A DNA stretch of 64,000 nt from Psococerastis gibbosa (GCA_963971405.1 OZ020488.1:46296888-46360887), one strand, 5' to 3'; counted from the first letter of the stretch, positions 45,096 through 57,824 are shown. The notes: generated by a model from the sequence alone, not told the origin. Program-made: numbers and translations.

Positions 45096-45479
45096 TGTTA
45101 ACTCGTTTTGTAAATAAATATATTTTACTATGAGAAAAAAATAGCGGCCCTTATTTTTAGACTCCGCCTGGTATATACATATATGTATATATATAAAACA
45201 TATATACAACATTTTGAACGGTGGGTGGTTTTAGGCTCAGAGGGTCATGAAGTGAAAAGTTGTGAAGAAATTTTCCGAAAATACAGAAGATTGGTTATTA
45301 TCCGTATTATTGTAGCCCTGAGGAGCGGCAGGGCAGCAGCTGAGCGTAGCAGTTGTTGGTTATCAGCATGTTTGGTGGGTGGCGGAACTCAACGACTGTT
45401 TTATTAGCTGTTATCTGCGTGGCTGCGCAGCGACATGTTCTCCTAATTTGCTAGTTAATTAGCCCTTCTGTCGTGGGAC

Positions 45480-48400
45480 ATGCGTGCTGTGTGCGTGCTG
45501 CTGGCCCTGCCGGGTCTGTTGATGGCGTGGGGCCCACCCGAGGACAAGAGCAAGTGCCCCCAAGTCAAAGCTCTCCGCAACTTCGATCTCAACCAGGTAC
45601 AACTGTAAGGTGCGACTCACCTTATGTCCCGGGAACTTGATGCACTTCCGATATATGCAAGATATACAATATAACGAGTGCGTTGCTATGGTTACAGATG
45701 CTGGGGGCGTGGTACGTGGTACAGTACTACGCGAGTTCGGAGGAGGCCCCCGAGTACAGCTGCATGCGGGCCGAGTTTTCGGTTACGACTGACCGCCCCG
45801 GGGTCTTCATGAACTTCAGCTACAGCTTTGTGGATGACCCGGACCGGGACTTGCTGACGGGCAACATCACGTGGATATTCCCGGAGCGGACGCAGCTCGC
45901 GCACTGGGTCCACGCCGAAGACACATGTAACTACATAACCTATAATATCATTTTCAATGTATATTAGGCTAAACAGCCAATAATCGACATAATAATACGA
46001 CGAAATAATAAAAATAAAATAAAATATAAACCTGCTATTGTAGCAAGTGATGGAGGATGTAGGGGCCAATACATACGTGGAGCTCAAGATATAGCTATAG
46101 GCTATAGCCAAATACATTTCAATTACTTTACAAGTATTACAATTGCAACGTGGAAAGGGAGCTCAATGGATAGGCGGGAATTCCACCGACCTGCAAGTGC
46201 AAAATACAAATACGGTGACGTGGTAGCAGACATTCAATACTTAGGCGGGGTTTCCATCGACCTCGCATTGCAGAATGCAAATGACATTGACGGAAATTTT
46301 TGTTTTACTCTATGCCATAGGTAAAATTGATCAATGATCACAGAGTAAAATCACAAGCAAACAAATTTAAATTAAAAAATGACGTCATGGGATATGTTAA
46401 GTACAAACATTTTAATAGATTTCTATAAAAAGAAAAATTCAAATTTCCGTCAATGTCATTTAGTCATTTGCTTTCTGCAATGCGAGGTCGGTGGAAACCC
46501 CGCCTAAGTCTTGAATGTCTGCTACCACGTCACCGTATTTGTATTTTGCACTTGCAGGTCGGTGGAATCCCCGCCATATCGGATATCCCCATGTGTTTTT
46601 TTTTTTTTGTTTCTTTCTTTTTAATGCATGATGGCCAATATAAGTTTAGTTTTGTGTATTATTTCAAGGGGAAAAAAACACGAATTAAAGGTATAATTAT
46701 GTGGAAGTAGAATATGCGGCATAAGCAGGATATATACAGCATACAGCACTCATGTAAGTATACCTATATATTGTACATACACATCACAAATTCGCCACTA
46801 CAGCTCCAATTATTTGGGTTATTATTATTATTTACGTTATTACGTTCATAGGTAAAAGTAACAAAAGAGTAAAAAATCATTTTATTTCCTTCCAATCTTT
46901 GTTTACAAATAATAAATTCTAAAATATACTAATAAGAGGGGACCCTTTAGGTCAGGACGAGCCTGAGCTGGGGGGGGGGGGGTACTTGTCATTTTTCGTT
47001 CAAATTTTAGAAGGGATAGTTTAGAATTTTGATGAAACAGTCAACAAACCTTGTCAGCCTTCTTGATGGCACAAGACAAACTCACCAAAGCTCTTGGAAT
47101 GTTCGCAACTTTGATCCCATCGCAAGCAGGCACTTCATTTCCCCCTGATTTTGAAGGCATTACTGGCAACTCTTTCCAGTGGTTTGCAGTAGACGATTTG
47201 CATCGTTATTCGTATCCAGCAAATGCAGGGTTAGCTGGAGTAAATTAGAAATCGGTACCTATTATTGCAACAAACAAAAAACAGGACGGGCACATTACTA
47301 TGTGTTACAAATTTATTAATGTAAAATACAGTACCACACTAGTTCCTACGATATTAAAGATGGTTGATACGGTACGTGTAGACTGCCTAAGCCGTAGGTC
47401 TAAGGAGATCTCGAGAAGGAAAGGTGCCTGGTGCAAGCCGTGTTGTGGCTATTCCTCCATTATTGTCTTTATGTGGATCGGTTCCCAGTGATTTAGTTGT
47501 TTTGGCAATCTTTTAGGCAAACATGATTGTAATACCAGTAGGGCATATAGCCTCGTTCTCGTCATTAGGCTTGTAGCTCTTTCTATTTAAAATTATCAGA
47601 CTGAATTATAATTTTTAATGGTCATTTTTGGTCGTCAATTATTAACTGGGTTAGACTACTATCTCCAACAAGTTCATTTTTGCATCACTAATTATGGAAA
47701 CTAAGGCCTCGCTCTAACGATCGAAATCCTGTATACAGTATACAGTAGCTTCCACAGCACAGGTACGCTAACTTATACAGTAAACGAGTTACCTACGGTA
47801 CCAACATTGGGTGTCAGGCACAATAAGTTAGCCAAGGCCTACAGTGTATATGTAGCCATAGTACAATATAACAAGCCAATTTGCAATAGTGTGTAACGTA
47901 CTATTGTACAGTAGTCATTTCCTCAGCAGTATTAAGCTATGAGACGATCGTAATATGTGTACATATATACAGTAGTCTACCTACTTGGACGTCCCGCTAT
48001 TTCAGCAGCCTGGTGTTTTACAGTATATCTCTAACTCTAACAGTTGCTGTGTATAACAGTTGACAAACACGTATGTGTTCGACTGGGACAAGTCGTGGGG
48101 CCTGCTGCTGACCGGAACGTCCCACTTTTTCAGCAGCCTGGTCTCTAACAGTTGCTGTGTATTACAGATGAGGGCGTGTACAACACGTACGTGCTTGACT
48201 GGGACAAGTCGTGGGGCTTGCTACTGCACTGCGCCGAGATGACCGGGACGTCCCGTTACCTCAGCAGCTTGGTTTTCAGCCGGGACGACGTGCTGCCCCT
48301 CAACGTCGTCTCGTACTTGCGGGAGAAGCTGCCAAGATACGACGTGGACCTGGCCTACATGTTCGCCATGGAGCAGCGCAATTGCACGCAACAGGCGCCT

Positions 48401-48505
48401 CGAACTCGCATAAAAAAGAATAAGAACTTGATGAAGCCGAGGAGGAAGGCTAGTACTGTGGCCAGTGCACCCTCAATATCGCACCAAGGTGGCAGTTTTG
48501 AGTAA
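45480..48505 (+). CDS. Secreted lipocalin, apolipoprotein D-like
   Basis: Exons 45480-45596, 45698-45926 and 48168-48505 join to 684 bp, 227 aa, GT-AG introns (phases 0, 1). Signal peptide about 1-16 (VCVLLALPGLLMA). Lipocalin signature G-x-W-Y as GAWYVVQYY at 42-50; four Cys in the mature part (C26, C61, C137, C188), consistent with the two disulfides of arthropod ApoD-type lipocalins; N-glycosylation sites NFS, NIT and NCT. After residue about 192 a basic tail (RTRIKKNKN, KPRRK) of about 35 residues extends beyond the usual family end. Lipocalins bind small hydrophobic ligands (retinoids, fatty acids, pigments) extracellularly; the ligand cannot be told from sequence. AATAAA at 48598-48603. 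Lies 3.8 kb downstream of GH16-C in the same orientation. Confidence 0.92.
46173..46575. mobile_element. Fold-back MITE in lipocalin intron 2
   Basis: Arms of about 130 bp: 'ggcgggaattccaccgacct' at the left end and 'aggtcggtggaatccccgcc' at the right end, continuing inward through 'tgacgtggtagcagacattc' and its complement to 'aaatttccgtcaatgtcatt'. A centre of about 130 bp. Shares arm sequence with 30738-30879. Confidence 0.88.
47986..48150 (+). pseudogene. Decayed tandem copies of the start of lipocalin exon 3
   Basis: A unit made of 'aacagttgctgtgta.{t/a}acag' plus the first part of exon 3 is repeated upstream of the real exon. An acceptor-like AG at 48059 precedes 'acaaacacgtatgtgttcga' and 'gactgggacaagtcgtgggg', then a deletion that removes the HCAEM residues, then 'cagcagcctggt'. 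A still older remnant, 'ggacgtcccgctatttcagc', is at 47987-48006. The unit at 48060 is out of phase with exon 2 if spliced and lacks the conserved Cys, so it is read as a pseudo-exon. Confidence 0.75.
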
Positions 48506-48597
48506 GGCTGCATTCTAAGTCAGCATGATAGCATGTGCCATACCTAATCAGGGTAGTCAAAATACAATGGAAATTGATCTTACACTTACTGATTTTC

Positions 48598-48603
48598 AAT
48601 AAA
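48598..48603 (+). terminator. Polyadenylation signal of the lipocalin
   Basis: AATAAA 93 bp after the stop codon, in AT-rich sequence. Confidence 0.65.
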
Positions 48604-50349
48604 CCAGTTAAATAAGGTTTGAAGATTATGAAAAGACTATTGTACGCCGAAGTTTATATATACGGTAGACATGTAGGCATGTAGCCTGCAGTGGGATATT
48701 ATTTGGTGTCCCTCAGCTATCTGTTAGGCCTATAATTAAGTGCTATTGTACCTATATTTGAAGTCGGCGTAATCCGCTGGGTTTCTCTCGTGTAGAGATG
48801 CCTAGATGTAGGTCTATGAATGCTTGCTGTGCCGGACCTGAGGTCTAGGTCACGGTCTGTGACATAACGCGCCATTGACCGCCATCCCATTGGCAAACTC
48901 CCCGCTATCTTACACGCTTCCTTTCCCCACATTTCGACTGGCAACAAACTAAACTCTGCAACACGTTAGCAATCATGCGCCTAACGTCATATCCAGCCGT
49001 TAGCCACTAGCCAGCCCAATTCCAACTCCACTGACATCGACATGCCAGTTAGCTGTTAATTATTCTTCTGTGCACATTTCGATAGGCAAAAACTTTACTG
49101 TGCAACAACAGGATAAGTGATGGACGGACCGGTTCAGTGCTACCGATCTTTAGTAGTTGCAATGAATTTTCCGTACGGTTCTTGGTTCAACCTTTAGTTC
49201 CGCTCATCTTTCTTCAGCCCTCTTTTCGGTCCGACGGAAAATACGGACCGAATCTATTACTAAACAGGTTTGTCAAGTATACCGAAGGATTGACGTCATA
49301 CAGGCCCCAAACAACCTATCCTATCCAATGCAATCACTACTGCCAGTTAACCTACCAGACGGTTTATCGGACTTCATTTGAACGAATACAAGTACAAAAT
49401 ATTATGTAGTATATGTTCATTGACTTTTAAGCTTTCAATACTACGTGTAAGCAATCTTATAAATTGCATAATCACATAATTTAAGGGGCTACCCGTACAG
49501 TGAAATTCTGAGTGATCATGATCATGTCATTATGAGTAGTCACCGAAGAATGACAATGGTACTGTGAAAATATATTATTTAATTTAGTCATTTGTAAGTC
49601 AATTGTTTCATTTTTTTTTTAAATGAAATGTATTATTGCGGTTCATAATAAGAAGCAGTTGCTGGTAAGACGGATAGACGAATATAATTGTTGCAATATT
49701 CCGCCTTATTCGGCCTACTAAATCAATAGTAGATCAATTTAGCCAGTTAGCCTACATACAATGCAATATACTAAATATTTTTTAATGATAAAACTGGTAT
49801 AGTATTACAATCCATATAATTGGATGGAAAATATATTGTGGTGTTGATACACCCCTGTGTACCCCCGACGGCCGACAAAGGCTTCCGGTGCGGTGGGAAC
49901 ACCTCACACCGCAGTCCGCACTCCGCAGGTACCACACGGCATTCCAACACTTTTGGCCATTACTGAAATGGAATTACAGGTGGCTGCCCCAAAGATGTCG
50001 GCTCCTGCATCCACCACATACGTTCGCAACCTGTTTTCATACGCTGCAAGATTTGAGGCCGAGCCACAAGCGCTCTGAGAACTGGGTCAATCGTGGCCAG
50101 TCGGTCGATCGTTAGAGTCATTATTCAGTTAATATCTAGTCGAAGAAATGTTCCTCTACAATTAGATATATTGTATACCATGAACAGCTAAGGAAGGCAC
50201 AAAAAATTCAATGTTAGGTTAGGTGGCCATCCAAAAGGTATAAGTATACATCAAAGTTAATAATTGTAGGGTACCATTTATAATTATTATATTGCAACAT
50301 TGATGGCTCGATAAATGTTCTTCCCTAGCCGCAATTTATCTATTGATTT

Positions 50350-50600
50350 GCAGCAAATCTTTCCGTCAGCACTCATCTCCTCCGACCTGGGCCGTTCTTT
50401 TGTGCTCCAAAAAGGTTCCGCATCTCATATGTTGGTTGAGGCGCATTTGTTGGTGCTCTCAAATCGGAATGGTGCCTTCCATTATGGCGTTAAGGAGTCC
50501 TTTATATCTGACGAGGTGCTCCATGCGTTTGGCTCTTCTCAAGGATGATTTAGGGCACTTCGTCCGATTATCCTGTCGAGCACCTCTTCTTTTTTAACAT
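50350..50600 (-). pseudogene. Possible LINE reverse-transcriptase C-terminal relic
   Basis: Minus-strand translation in mixed frames reads RAKRMEHLVR and then NAIMEGTIPI, similar in layout to the RxxHLxR...IMEG segment near the end of many animal LINE ORF2 proteins. Stops and frame shifts are frequent. No RT core was found. Tentative. Confidence 0.25.
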
Positions 50601-52241
50601 CATCTCTCCAAGCATTCTTGTGTATAACCACTTTCCCACTTGTTGTTGTCCTTTTCAGGCACAATAAATAATTATGCTGGATGCTCCATACTAGGCTACT
50701 TGTAACATAGGCTAATGTTTTTGTTAAAGGCCTATCGGGCTAGGTGGGGGCTGCTGACATTTATACCAACAATATCAATATCTAGTTCATATTTGATATT
50801 GGTAACACATTGATAGGTTCGATTTGCTGTGTGGGCCTGTAAAATGTGCGGGTGATGGCTGATTTGTCCGGTAAGATGGTGAACAACACAGAGAAGAAAT
50901 ATAATAATATAGTAATATAGTATTTTTACAATGGTAAGACATTTCTGCCAATTAAAATATGTTTAAATACTTGAATTGGGGACAAGCAGGCAACAGTATG
51001 ACCAGGAATAGAAATAAATAAAAATATGTAGCCTACTATATATTGGTATCTAGTGATATCCATCTTAGATATTGAACGATGGCGCATACTCACACAGTAA
51101 AAAAATATCTCACAACCCGCAGACTTCGATACGTCTTAGGTTTCATTACAAAGGTTGATTATTATTCATCAAATACGTAGATAGGTAGGAATAAAGGTAT
51201 GTAGGGTGAAGCGTTGCACTAAATAAAAGGAATAACGAAAACAATTACTATAATATTATATATGTCAAACACTGTTTCATTTAGATTTAGGCTATGTGAA
51301 TTGAAGATAGAACAGGTAAATGGTAGATAATGGTAATACAAGTTTCCAGAAAAAAAACCCGTAGCCTAATGAAAGGTTAACCCAACAACAAGTTGATGGT
51401 ACATCAAACTAAACACCACTAGCACCTGCGTCCTGCGTCCTACGTCCTGTTCCCAACATCTCAATCCTGCACTCTTCATCTTACTTGAGTGCTATAGCCC
51501 TACTGTCCACATATTGCCACGGAGACGGTACAAGTCTGATAAGTTACTGGTTAATGTATGTACACGGTCTATGAGGCCATCCAACACAGCATCCATATTG
51601 GACACACAGTGTTTTCATTGATTGGTCGGACTGTGTGTTCGAGATTACACGCTTTTGGATGGTGTTGGCAAATTGGTCGCCCCCTCCCCCCAACATGCCT
51701 TCGCTATGGCCCTGGATTCTACTACGATATGTTTGAGCTGACTTTCTCCAAATAAAGATTATGTTTGCGAAAATGTGTTTTAATTACCTATATCTCATGT
51801 GTAACCATCAATCAGACTTTTGGTTTGTATTTTGTTTGTTGGTGGTCGTGGTGTCAATAGCTATGATGATAGTGTTTAATAACCCAACGCAATGCAACTA
51901 ATGGCGGAATCAATCAAAGAACGTGCGTCTTGGAGAAAACTTAAATACCGCGTTGAAATGGATAGTGAGTGAGGTCAGGACTGGGTCGCTTAATAATAAA
52001 TTCATTTTTTAGTCTTTCGTGCTATCGTCATAGGAGTAACTACATACCTACTGGCTACTGCCAATTGGCCACTCTTCAGGCGTCAACACTTCAAAAATGT
52101 GAATATCCTCTTTTATAGTACGGGACCTGCGTGCAGGGTGAAGGACGTTTTTATGAACATAGGCGTACTTACATAGGCCCATTCGTCCCTTGTCTAATGC
52201 CAACGACTCCATGAATTTTGGACATTATTAATATTATGAAA

Positions 52242-52419
52242 AACCAGCAGAATCCGGGCTGATGGGCCGTGGTCAAAATGAAAGTGAACTTCAACTTTTC
52301 GTCAACAGCTGCGACTAACAACTTCAGTGACGCTGCGCAGACTTCGAACGTTGTACCCTTGTACCTTGTATCACTGCTTTCATATCAACCACGGCCCATC
52401 AGCCCGGATTCTACTGGTT
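52242..52419. mobile_element. Fold-back MITE
   Basis: 'aaccagcagaatccgggctg' with 'atgggccgtggt' at the left is inverted at 52388-52419. Arms are about 32 bp with one mismatch and a centre of about 115 bp. Confidence 0.75.
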
Positions 52420-52486
52420 CTTCATATGACTCCGGCCATGAAAACCTTTGCAGTTACATTGTTCATATTTTTTCTGTAAGAAATGT

Positions 52487-52556
52487 ATCAAGTGCAGGAC
52501 TCGAACCAGCAACCTCTCGAGTGAAAGTGGTGCCCCTACATACTCTGCATGTCCCG
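52487..52556 (-). mobile_element. tRNA-derived SINE head
   Basis: On the minus strand GGGACATGCAGAGTATG leads to GGTTGCTGGTTCGAGTCC, with a perfect B box GGTTCGAGTCC. Same layout as the SINE at 23461-23656. A functional tRNA is unlikely because no acceptor stem can be formed. Confidence 0.55.
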
Positions 52557-55500
52557 ACGTAACAATATTCGAGACATTTTTTAAACCCCGTTTACTAAGG
52601 CCATGGAGTTGTTGAGATATTAGATTGTGGTCAATTACCGAAATTGTCCGCATCACAACACATCAACAAACACTATTAGGCTAACTCTATACAAGTTGCC
52701 GGTAGGTTGAGCCTCGTAATGGGTGTGATTAGCCAACTGTCTCAGTCGGCTGACTGCGATTGTATTGGCCCGGAATTGTCGGAAGAAAGTACAGAGATGC
52801 CTGTCATCACAACAGAGAAATGGACCCACTTCAATTTTACTTTCAACCACCTAATTTAAATCAAATTACTAACTTTACATCAGACACCACCGTCGTTTAC
52901 TTTCACAAAATCATCTTTTCTGTTCCGAGCACATCCCCCAGCCTATCAACAATGTCTTTAATCTTGCCATTTCTTGTAACCATAACCCGTGCAGAAAGGA
53001 TATTATAGCAATTACAGAATTGTATAAACCAGAATGTGCTGATGCTATGCAGCTTCCTCCGAGCTTTAGCCAAGGCAACATCTAGTAAAGTCCAATCTCT
53101 CTATAGGGGATTTTTCAAAGAAAACATGGACAACACTTGAGTCAGTGACATGCTGAGAGAGGAAATTTCCAGCAATGTGGTTGGTTAATTCCAAAATCAG
53201 GCTTAGGCAGATACCTATCAATTGGAAAATAAATAGGAAGCAGGCGCGTATGCAGAGGGGGGTTTGTGGGCTTTTTCCAACCGAAAATATCCCCCGGGGT
53301 GCATGGTCACAATTTCATCAATTGAATAATTAATATGCAAAATCTAATTAATGATTTTGCTGTCAAATGCTGTCAATTTGCCCACAATTTCGGGCTTATT
53401 TTTTCAAGCCTTTTGTTGTAAGTTTCCTAGCACCAACCTTTCGCTTCATGCCACGCAAACGTTGTGGGTTATACCACCAATATCAGCGAGTATCATATAG
53501 GTACTTGTGGCAAAAGCAAGCTAAATTGGTTCTTGGAGCTGGTTTCTGGCAAACAAGCGTCTAGTTACGACACGTCTCCGACCGCAAAGTGTGTTGAGTC
53601 TACGCTACGCTACCTCTTTGCCACCTAAGTCCCAAATCTGGCCCTATAATTGTCACCAGCGGACCAACAGGCAGCAGGTATTGCAGCCTTAAGAGGTCAT
53701 CTTGGCATACGCACACCATACGCACCGCACCGCCACTTGTTTGCTGCGCGTTCACACGCGGATTTAACGGGCTGTCAGGTTATCTTCGAACCCGTCTTAG
53801 TCAACCAGGTGCATCTTGGGATTAAAGCAGTTGTTGAAGGTGGCATATCTTCGTTGAGCGCTTGATCCCTTTGATGGGGTGAATTCATCTATGCCAACCG
53901 CGTCGGAGACGCAACATACCAGACTGACCTGTAAGCTATCATCATTTAGCGTTGCTGCTCCTTAGGTCTTAGGTCTTATGCTCCCCAGTGCAGGTGAGTT
54001 GGTCAGTTGTCAGTCGTCCCCATAAAGATACATTAACTGGAGCGGCGGGAGCCATAATATGCATTACGAGGCACCCGTTAACTATAAGCCAACTATCAGA
54101 GATAAGTACCAACGCAAAAAATATCCAAGTCATACACATTGCAGCATAGCAGAACGGATACCTGGACCCGGTCAAAAACTCTGTACTTGTGCAGGCTACA
54201 CACATCACTGGGTTTCCTCGCCAAATTGCGTATTTCTCTTGTGCAGGCTACACTAGCAGCCATATTGATAACAGTCTCCAACCACGGGATGGTCGTCCCC
54301 TCTACCAGCGATCACGTATGCGTACTGCTTGCAGGCTCTCCATTGTTTTTTTTTTTCACATTCTATTGTTCTATTGCGTGGTCGCGGGCACATCATGCTT
54401 GTATTTTTATCATTTTCGTTCATACTCCATCTCATATAAATAGCATGGGCGATGGACCGGGTTGTGTACACCAGTGCCATCATACGCAACGTCAACTACC
54501 TTAAATCCTGCCACTTAAACATTATGGCAACAATTATGGAAGGTAGCTAGCTAGTCCACTCATTTTCCGTGTTTTCAGTTAGTTAGTTAAGAAATGAGGA
54601 GGAGCTTACTGGGCTGCAGACCCCCTAATGAAATATATTCTAGTATCGGTAAAAAGAAAAAGTCTTCCTCTGTGAATTCTAAAGTGTAGCCTACTGTTGT
54701 TAAAATGCGTAAAATTCCAATAGTTCCCGCCTATTTTTTCAAAACATTTACCCAGGGGAGACCCCCGGCCCCCTTGCTTGTAGTTATATGGAGAAACCTT
54801 CCTCAGTAAGCTTTATTGTAAAATCTAAACTTTACTGTTAAAGTGCGAAAACCCCCAACTATTTCGCCCCCTCCCCCCCCCCCCTCCAAGCAACGGGGCA
54901 GTAAAGTTATTTCGTTGAATCCGCGTAGCGTGGTGTTGTTGGATTGTTCTCATTTCGTCAATAGCCAGAAGAGGCTAGCAGGTCATGCAGACTCATTCAT
55001 TGGCCAGGTGCCGGCCGGCGGCCTGGGAACACGGCATTCACTAACATGCTATTGGCTACCTACTAACATGCACCTTATTGTTAGCTGCTATTACTAGCCT
55101 ATCATCCTCAGCTATTTTAGCAGCGGAATTTCACCCGAGTGTGCCGCGTGGAGTGTCCTCTCGTGTTAACTTCCTCCGACTAACTATTTAATGTCGGTTT
55201 ACACGTGCAGAATATGTGATTTCTAAAATACCAATAGCTACTTGTCGTTTCCAGCTGATGTGCGACATGTCTTGTCATTGACTCTCTCGAGCACATGATC
55301 TCTGCTATGTACACTTAAGATAAGGTGAGCCACACTCTTGTGGGCAGAGTGTTGCAAGTCAATTAATTGTGACAGCCCTTAGCCGAGACTCCCCCGATAG
55401 TTTACAAGTTCCATTGGAACATGGCCCATCATCTGCGAGCATCGGATTTTTACGTATTTGTCTTCTTGCAATTTGTCGCAATGTTTGACGGATTCTAAAG

Positions 55501-56660
55501 ACAGAATCCCCTGCTGTTAGATTCCACTTTCTGAGGGTTTACTGACGCATGGTAGGAGTCGCCCACCATCACTTCCAAAGAATACTAGACGGCACCACCA
55601 TATACCAATGCATGGTTGTGCCGTGCGGTATACCTCACGTTCCAAGCGATGTTTGACTGCACGTCGCCAATGTATTCAGTCAATGGCATACGCCCCTTCA
55701 CGTAGGCATTGGACGCCATTGTCTTCGTAGCCTGGAAGTGTGCACTACATAGGTGCCCGAGCCATTGCAGAGAACTTGTTCACATTGATTGAAGCTACGT
55801 ATATACGTATATACAGTACGTATATGGTGTGAATCCAATAAATAAACCGCACTCCAAGCAGCCTTACACTTTAACGAATATTGTACAGTAACTGGGACCA
55901 GGCTACACGCCCTAAAATGGTGACGAAATATGGTAAGGCTGCAAGGCATTTTTGGTAGTTGGGTCCAAGCAATGCGTTATTACAGGCACGTTAAAAGTGC
56001 AAGAGTCACAACATAACGGCCAAAGGTTGCCCAATTAATGGCAATGGCGGCCATAAAACTGGCAACATTGTCGTCACCATTAGGCAGTCACAGTGTTGGT
56101 TGTTTTCAATTTATTTTGCACCATTTGTGCCAAAGAAATTAGCGGCGGGTCCATTAGGTTTTAGTTCTTTGCGTGCACTGCCTATCTACGTTTATTATGA
56201 ACAGGCTTAGGGCTAATTGACATTTTGGTTAGGGACCTACCGCGAGACTTTTATTTGCCTTATAGATTTTTTTTTCATTTATTCCCTTCGCACGTTTTTC
56301 CACTTTGGGGTGTATGTACAGTCAAAAATTAGTATAGCAATTAGTACAACAGAAATACTGTATCACAAGTATTGACACTCTTCAGATGTGTCCAACATTC
56401 CTTCAAAGACGTCAATCTTTAACTAACTTAATTGACGTACCCCGAATATACCCTAACTCCTGGGCTACCCCTGTGTGAGCAATAGAAAAGCAGTCAATAT
56501 TTATTTATTTCAATTGTGGCTGAATATAATTTGGCTATGTATAAAAAAAACCATGCCTAAAACATATGACTGCAACTCCATTATATTGTATTGTTGCTAT
56601 GACTAGGATATACTATAGTCAATATGATGAATATAGAGTACGCTACCTAATGTCAAATTA

Positions 56661-57557
56661 AAGAACCGGTCTGAGTTTACTCGAACATGCTTCCAATTTA
56701 TAAATTAGTAGATATAGACTTGCGTAATTTCATAGGAAATAATTTCCCTTAGGTTAAATTTCAGATCCCTCGAGGGGGGGGGGGGGGGGTTCACCGCAAT
56801 ATATTAAAAACGCCTTAAAACTCCATTGCATATTCTGGAACGAACAGACCAACACATTGTAACAGTAGTAACAATGACACATGGCACGTAATGTATTGGA
56901 GCGTAAATTTTCCATAATTTCTCAAAAAATAATTTTTTGCACAGAAGCAAATATTTTTTTGGGGATGCAACCTGTCAGTTTTTGTTATCCTATTGAACAC
57001 CTAAAACATACCTGAAGGTAGAAATCATCGATAGAAAGGTTCCGCAGAAACATTATTTTTTAGTAATTTTTAATGAAAATTGAGTTATTTTTATTTTTTA
57101 ACCCCCAGAAGCAAACAATCAAGGGGCAAGTGACCTCCCCGCATTTTGTTAACATTAATAACGACTACAATATATGTGAATTTAAATGAAATCGTTGGAG
57201 CCGTTTTTGAGAAATAATTTTTTTAGACATTTTTTGGGATTTTTTTGAGAATAAAGCCCCCCCCAATTGAGATAGCCGAAATAAAAAAAATGGTCCCGAT
57301 GTATGATTCTTGCGAACCTACATGCCGAATTTCATCAAAATCGACTGAGCAGTTGGCCCGGAAATCGACGAACAGACAGACAGACAGACAGACAGACAGA
57401 GCGACAGGCAGAGCGACAGAGCGACGGACAGACAGACATTTCGTAAAAACCACATTTTTGGGTTCCTGGGACCTCAAAACGTGTAAATCCGTTGAAATCT
57501 CGGAATCGAAAATTTCGACCATCACAAAGCTTTCCTTATACGTATAAATTGGAAAGC
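56661..57557 (-). mobile_element. E1 repeat, full-length copy, minus strand
   Basis: Terminus AAGAACCGGT at 56661 (inverted family 3' end), hairpin and subterminal repeat (one base lost), poly-G near 56766-56778, CAGA/GAGCGACAGA microsatellite at about 57372-57436, 5' end at 57557 with a slightly shortened palindrome. Confidence 0.88.
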
Positions 57558-57824
57558 AAAAATGGACTCGAGGTATGATTTTTGTGAACCTACATGCAAA
57601 ATTTCATCAAAATCGGCCGAGTAGTTTGCCCGGAAATCGATGAACAGACAGAGAGACATACAGACAGACATACCGACAGACAGACAGAGCGACAGACAGA
57701 CATTTCGTTAAAACCACTTTTTTAGGTTCCTGGGACCTGAAAACGTGTAAATCCGTTGAAATCTCGGAATCAAAAATTTGGACCATCACAAAGCTTTCCT
57801 TATACTTCGTATAAATTGGAAAGC
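57558..57824 (-). mobile_element. E1 repeat, 5' fragment abutting the previous copy
   Basis: Minus-strand GCTTTCCAATTTATACGAAG start at 57824, microsatellite at 57645-57702, ends in the 'tcatacctcgag' region where the full copy's 5' end begins. Head-to-tail arrangement of two E1 units. Confidence 0.82.

Larger units (their letters stand above)
44085..45171 (+). mobile_element. Mariner transposon, internally deleted, with nested MITE
   Basis: Inverted ends CGAGGCGCGGTCAATAAATA and (inverted) CCAGGCGGAGTCTAAAAATA share GGGCCGC just inside. TA flanks both sides and the paralogous R2 copy lacks it. Remnants of a mariner transposase occur in order, interrupted by the MITE at 44572-44754. Overall length without the MITE is about 0.9 kb, shorter than the usual 1.3 kb. 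Confidence 0.85.
42598..45265 (+). repeat. Dispersed repeat R2, copy interrupted by E1 and mariner
   Basis: Segments 42598-42815, 43700-44084 and 45172-45265 are together collinear with 36009-36660. The gaps are precisely the E1 and mariner insertions. It lies between GH16-C and the lipocalin. Confidence 0.8.
48604..56660. other. 8-kb stretch without a supported gene
   Basis: Mostly AT-rich unique sequence. I saw no spliceable GC-rich exons like those of the host genes. It contains the fold-back at 52242-52419, a tRNA-like SINE head at 52487-52556, a weak LINE-like trace at 50350-50600 (minus), and diverged 'gggggagacccccgg' subrepeats near 53290 and 54756. Small exons of an unrecognised gene could be missed. 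Confidence 0.5.

Noticed and set aside
49857..50115. Open frames near 49.9 kb as a host exon
   Set aside because: Two overlapping frames of similar length, no clear splice partners or domain; not supported.
52490..52556. True tRNA gene
   Set aside because: A and B boxes are present but no acceptor stem or proper anticodon loop can be drawn; better as a SINE head.
53254..53420. Possible additional hAT-type element with 'cccccggggtgc'
   Set aside because: Only a loose similarity to the GGGGGAGACCCCC module; no ends or target duplication.
57223..57547. Frames with repeated Ser-Val-Cys-Leu or Thr-Asp-Arg-Gln runs
   Set aside because: Translations of the GTCT/CAGA microsatellite inside E1 copies; the frame differs between copies and is broken in most.
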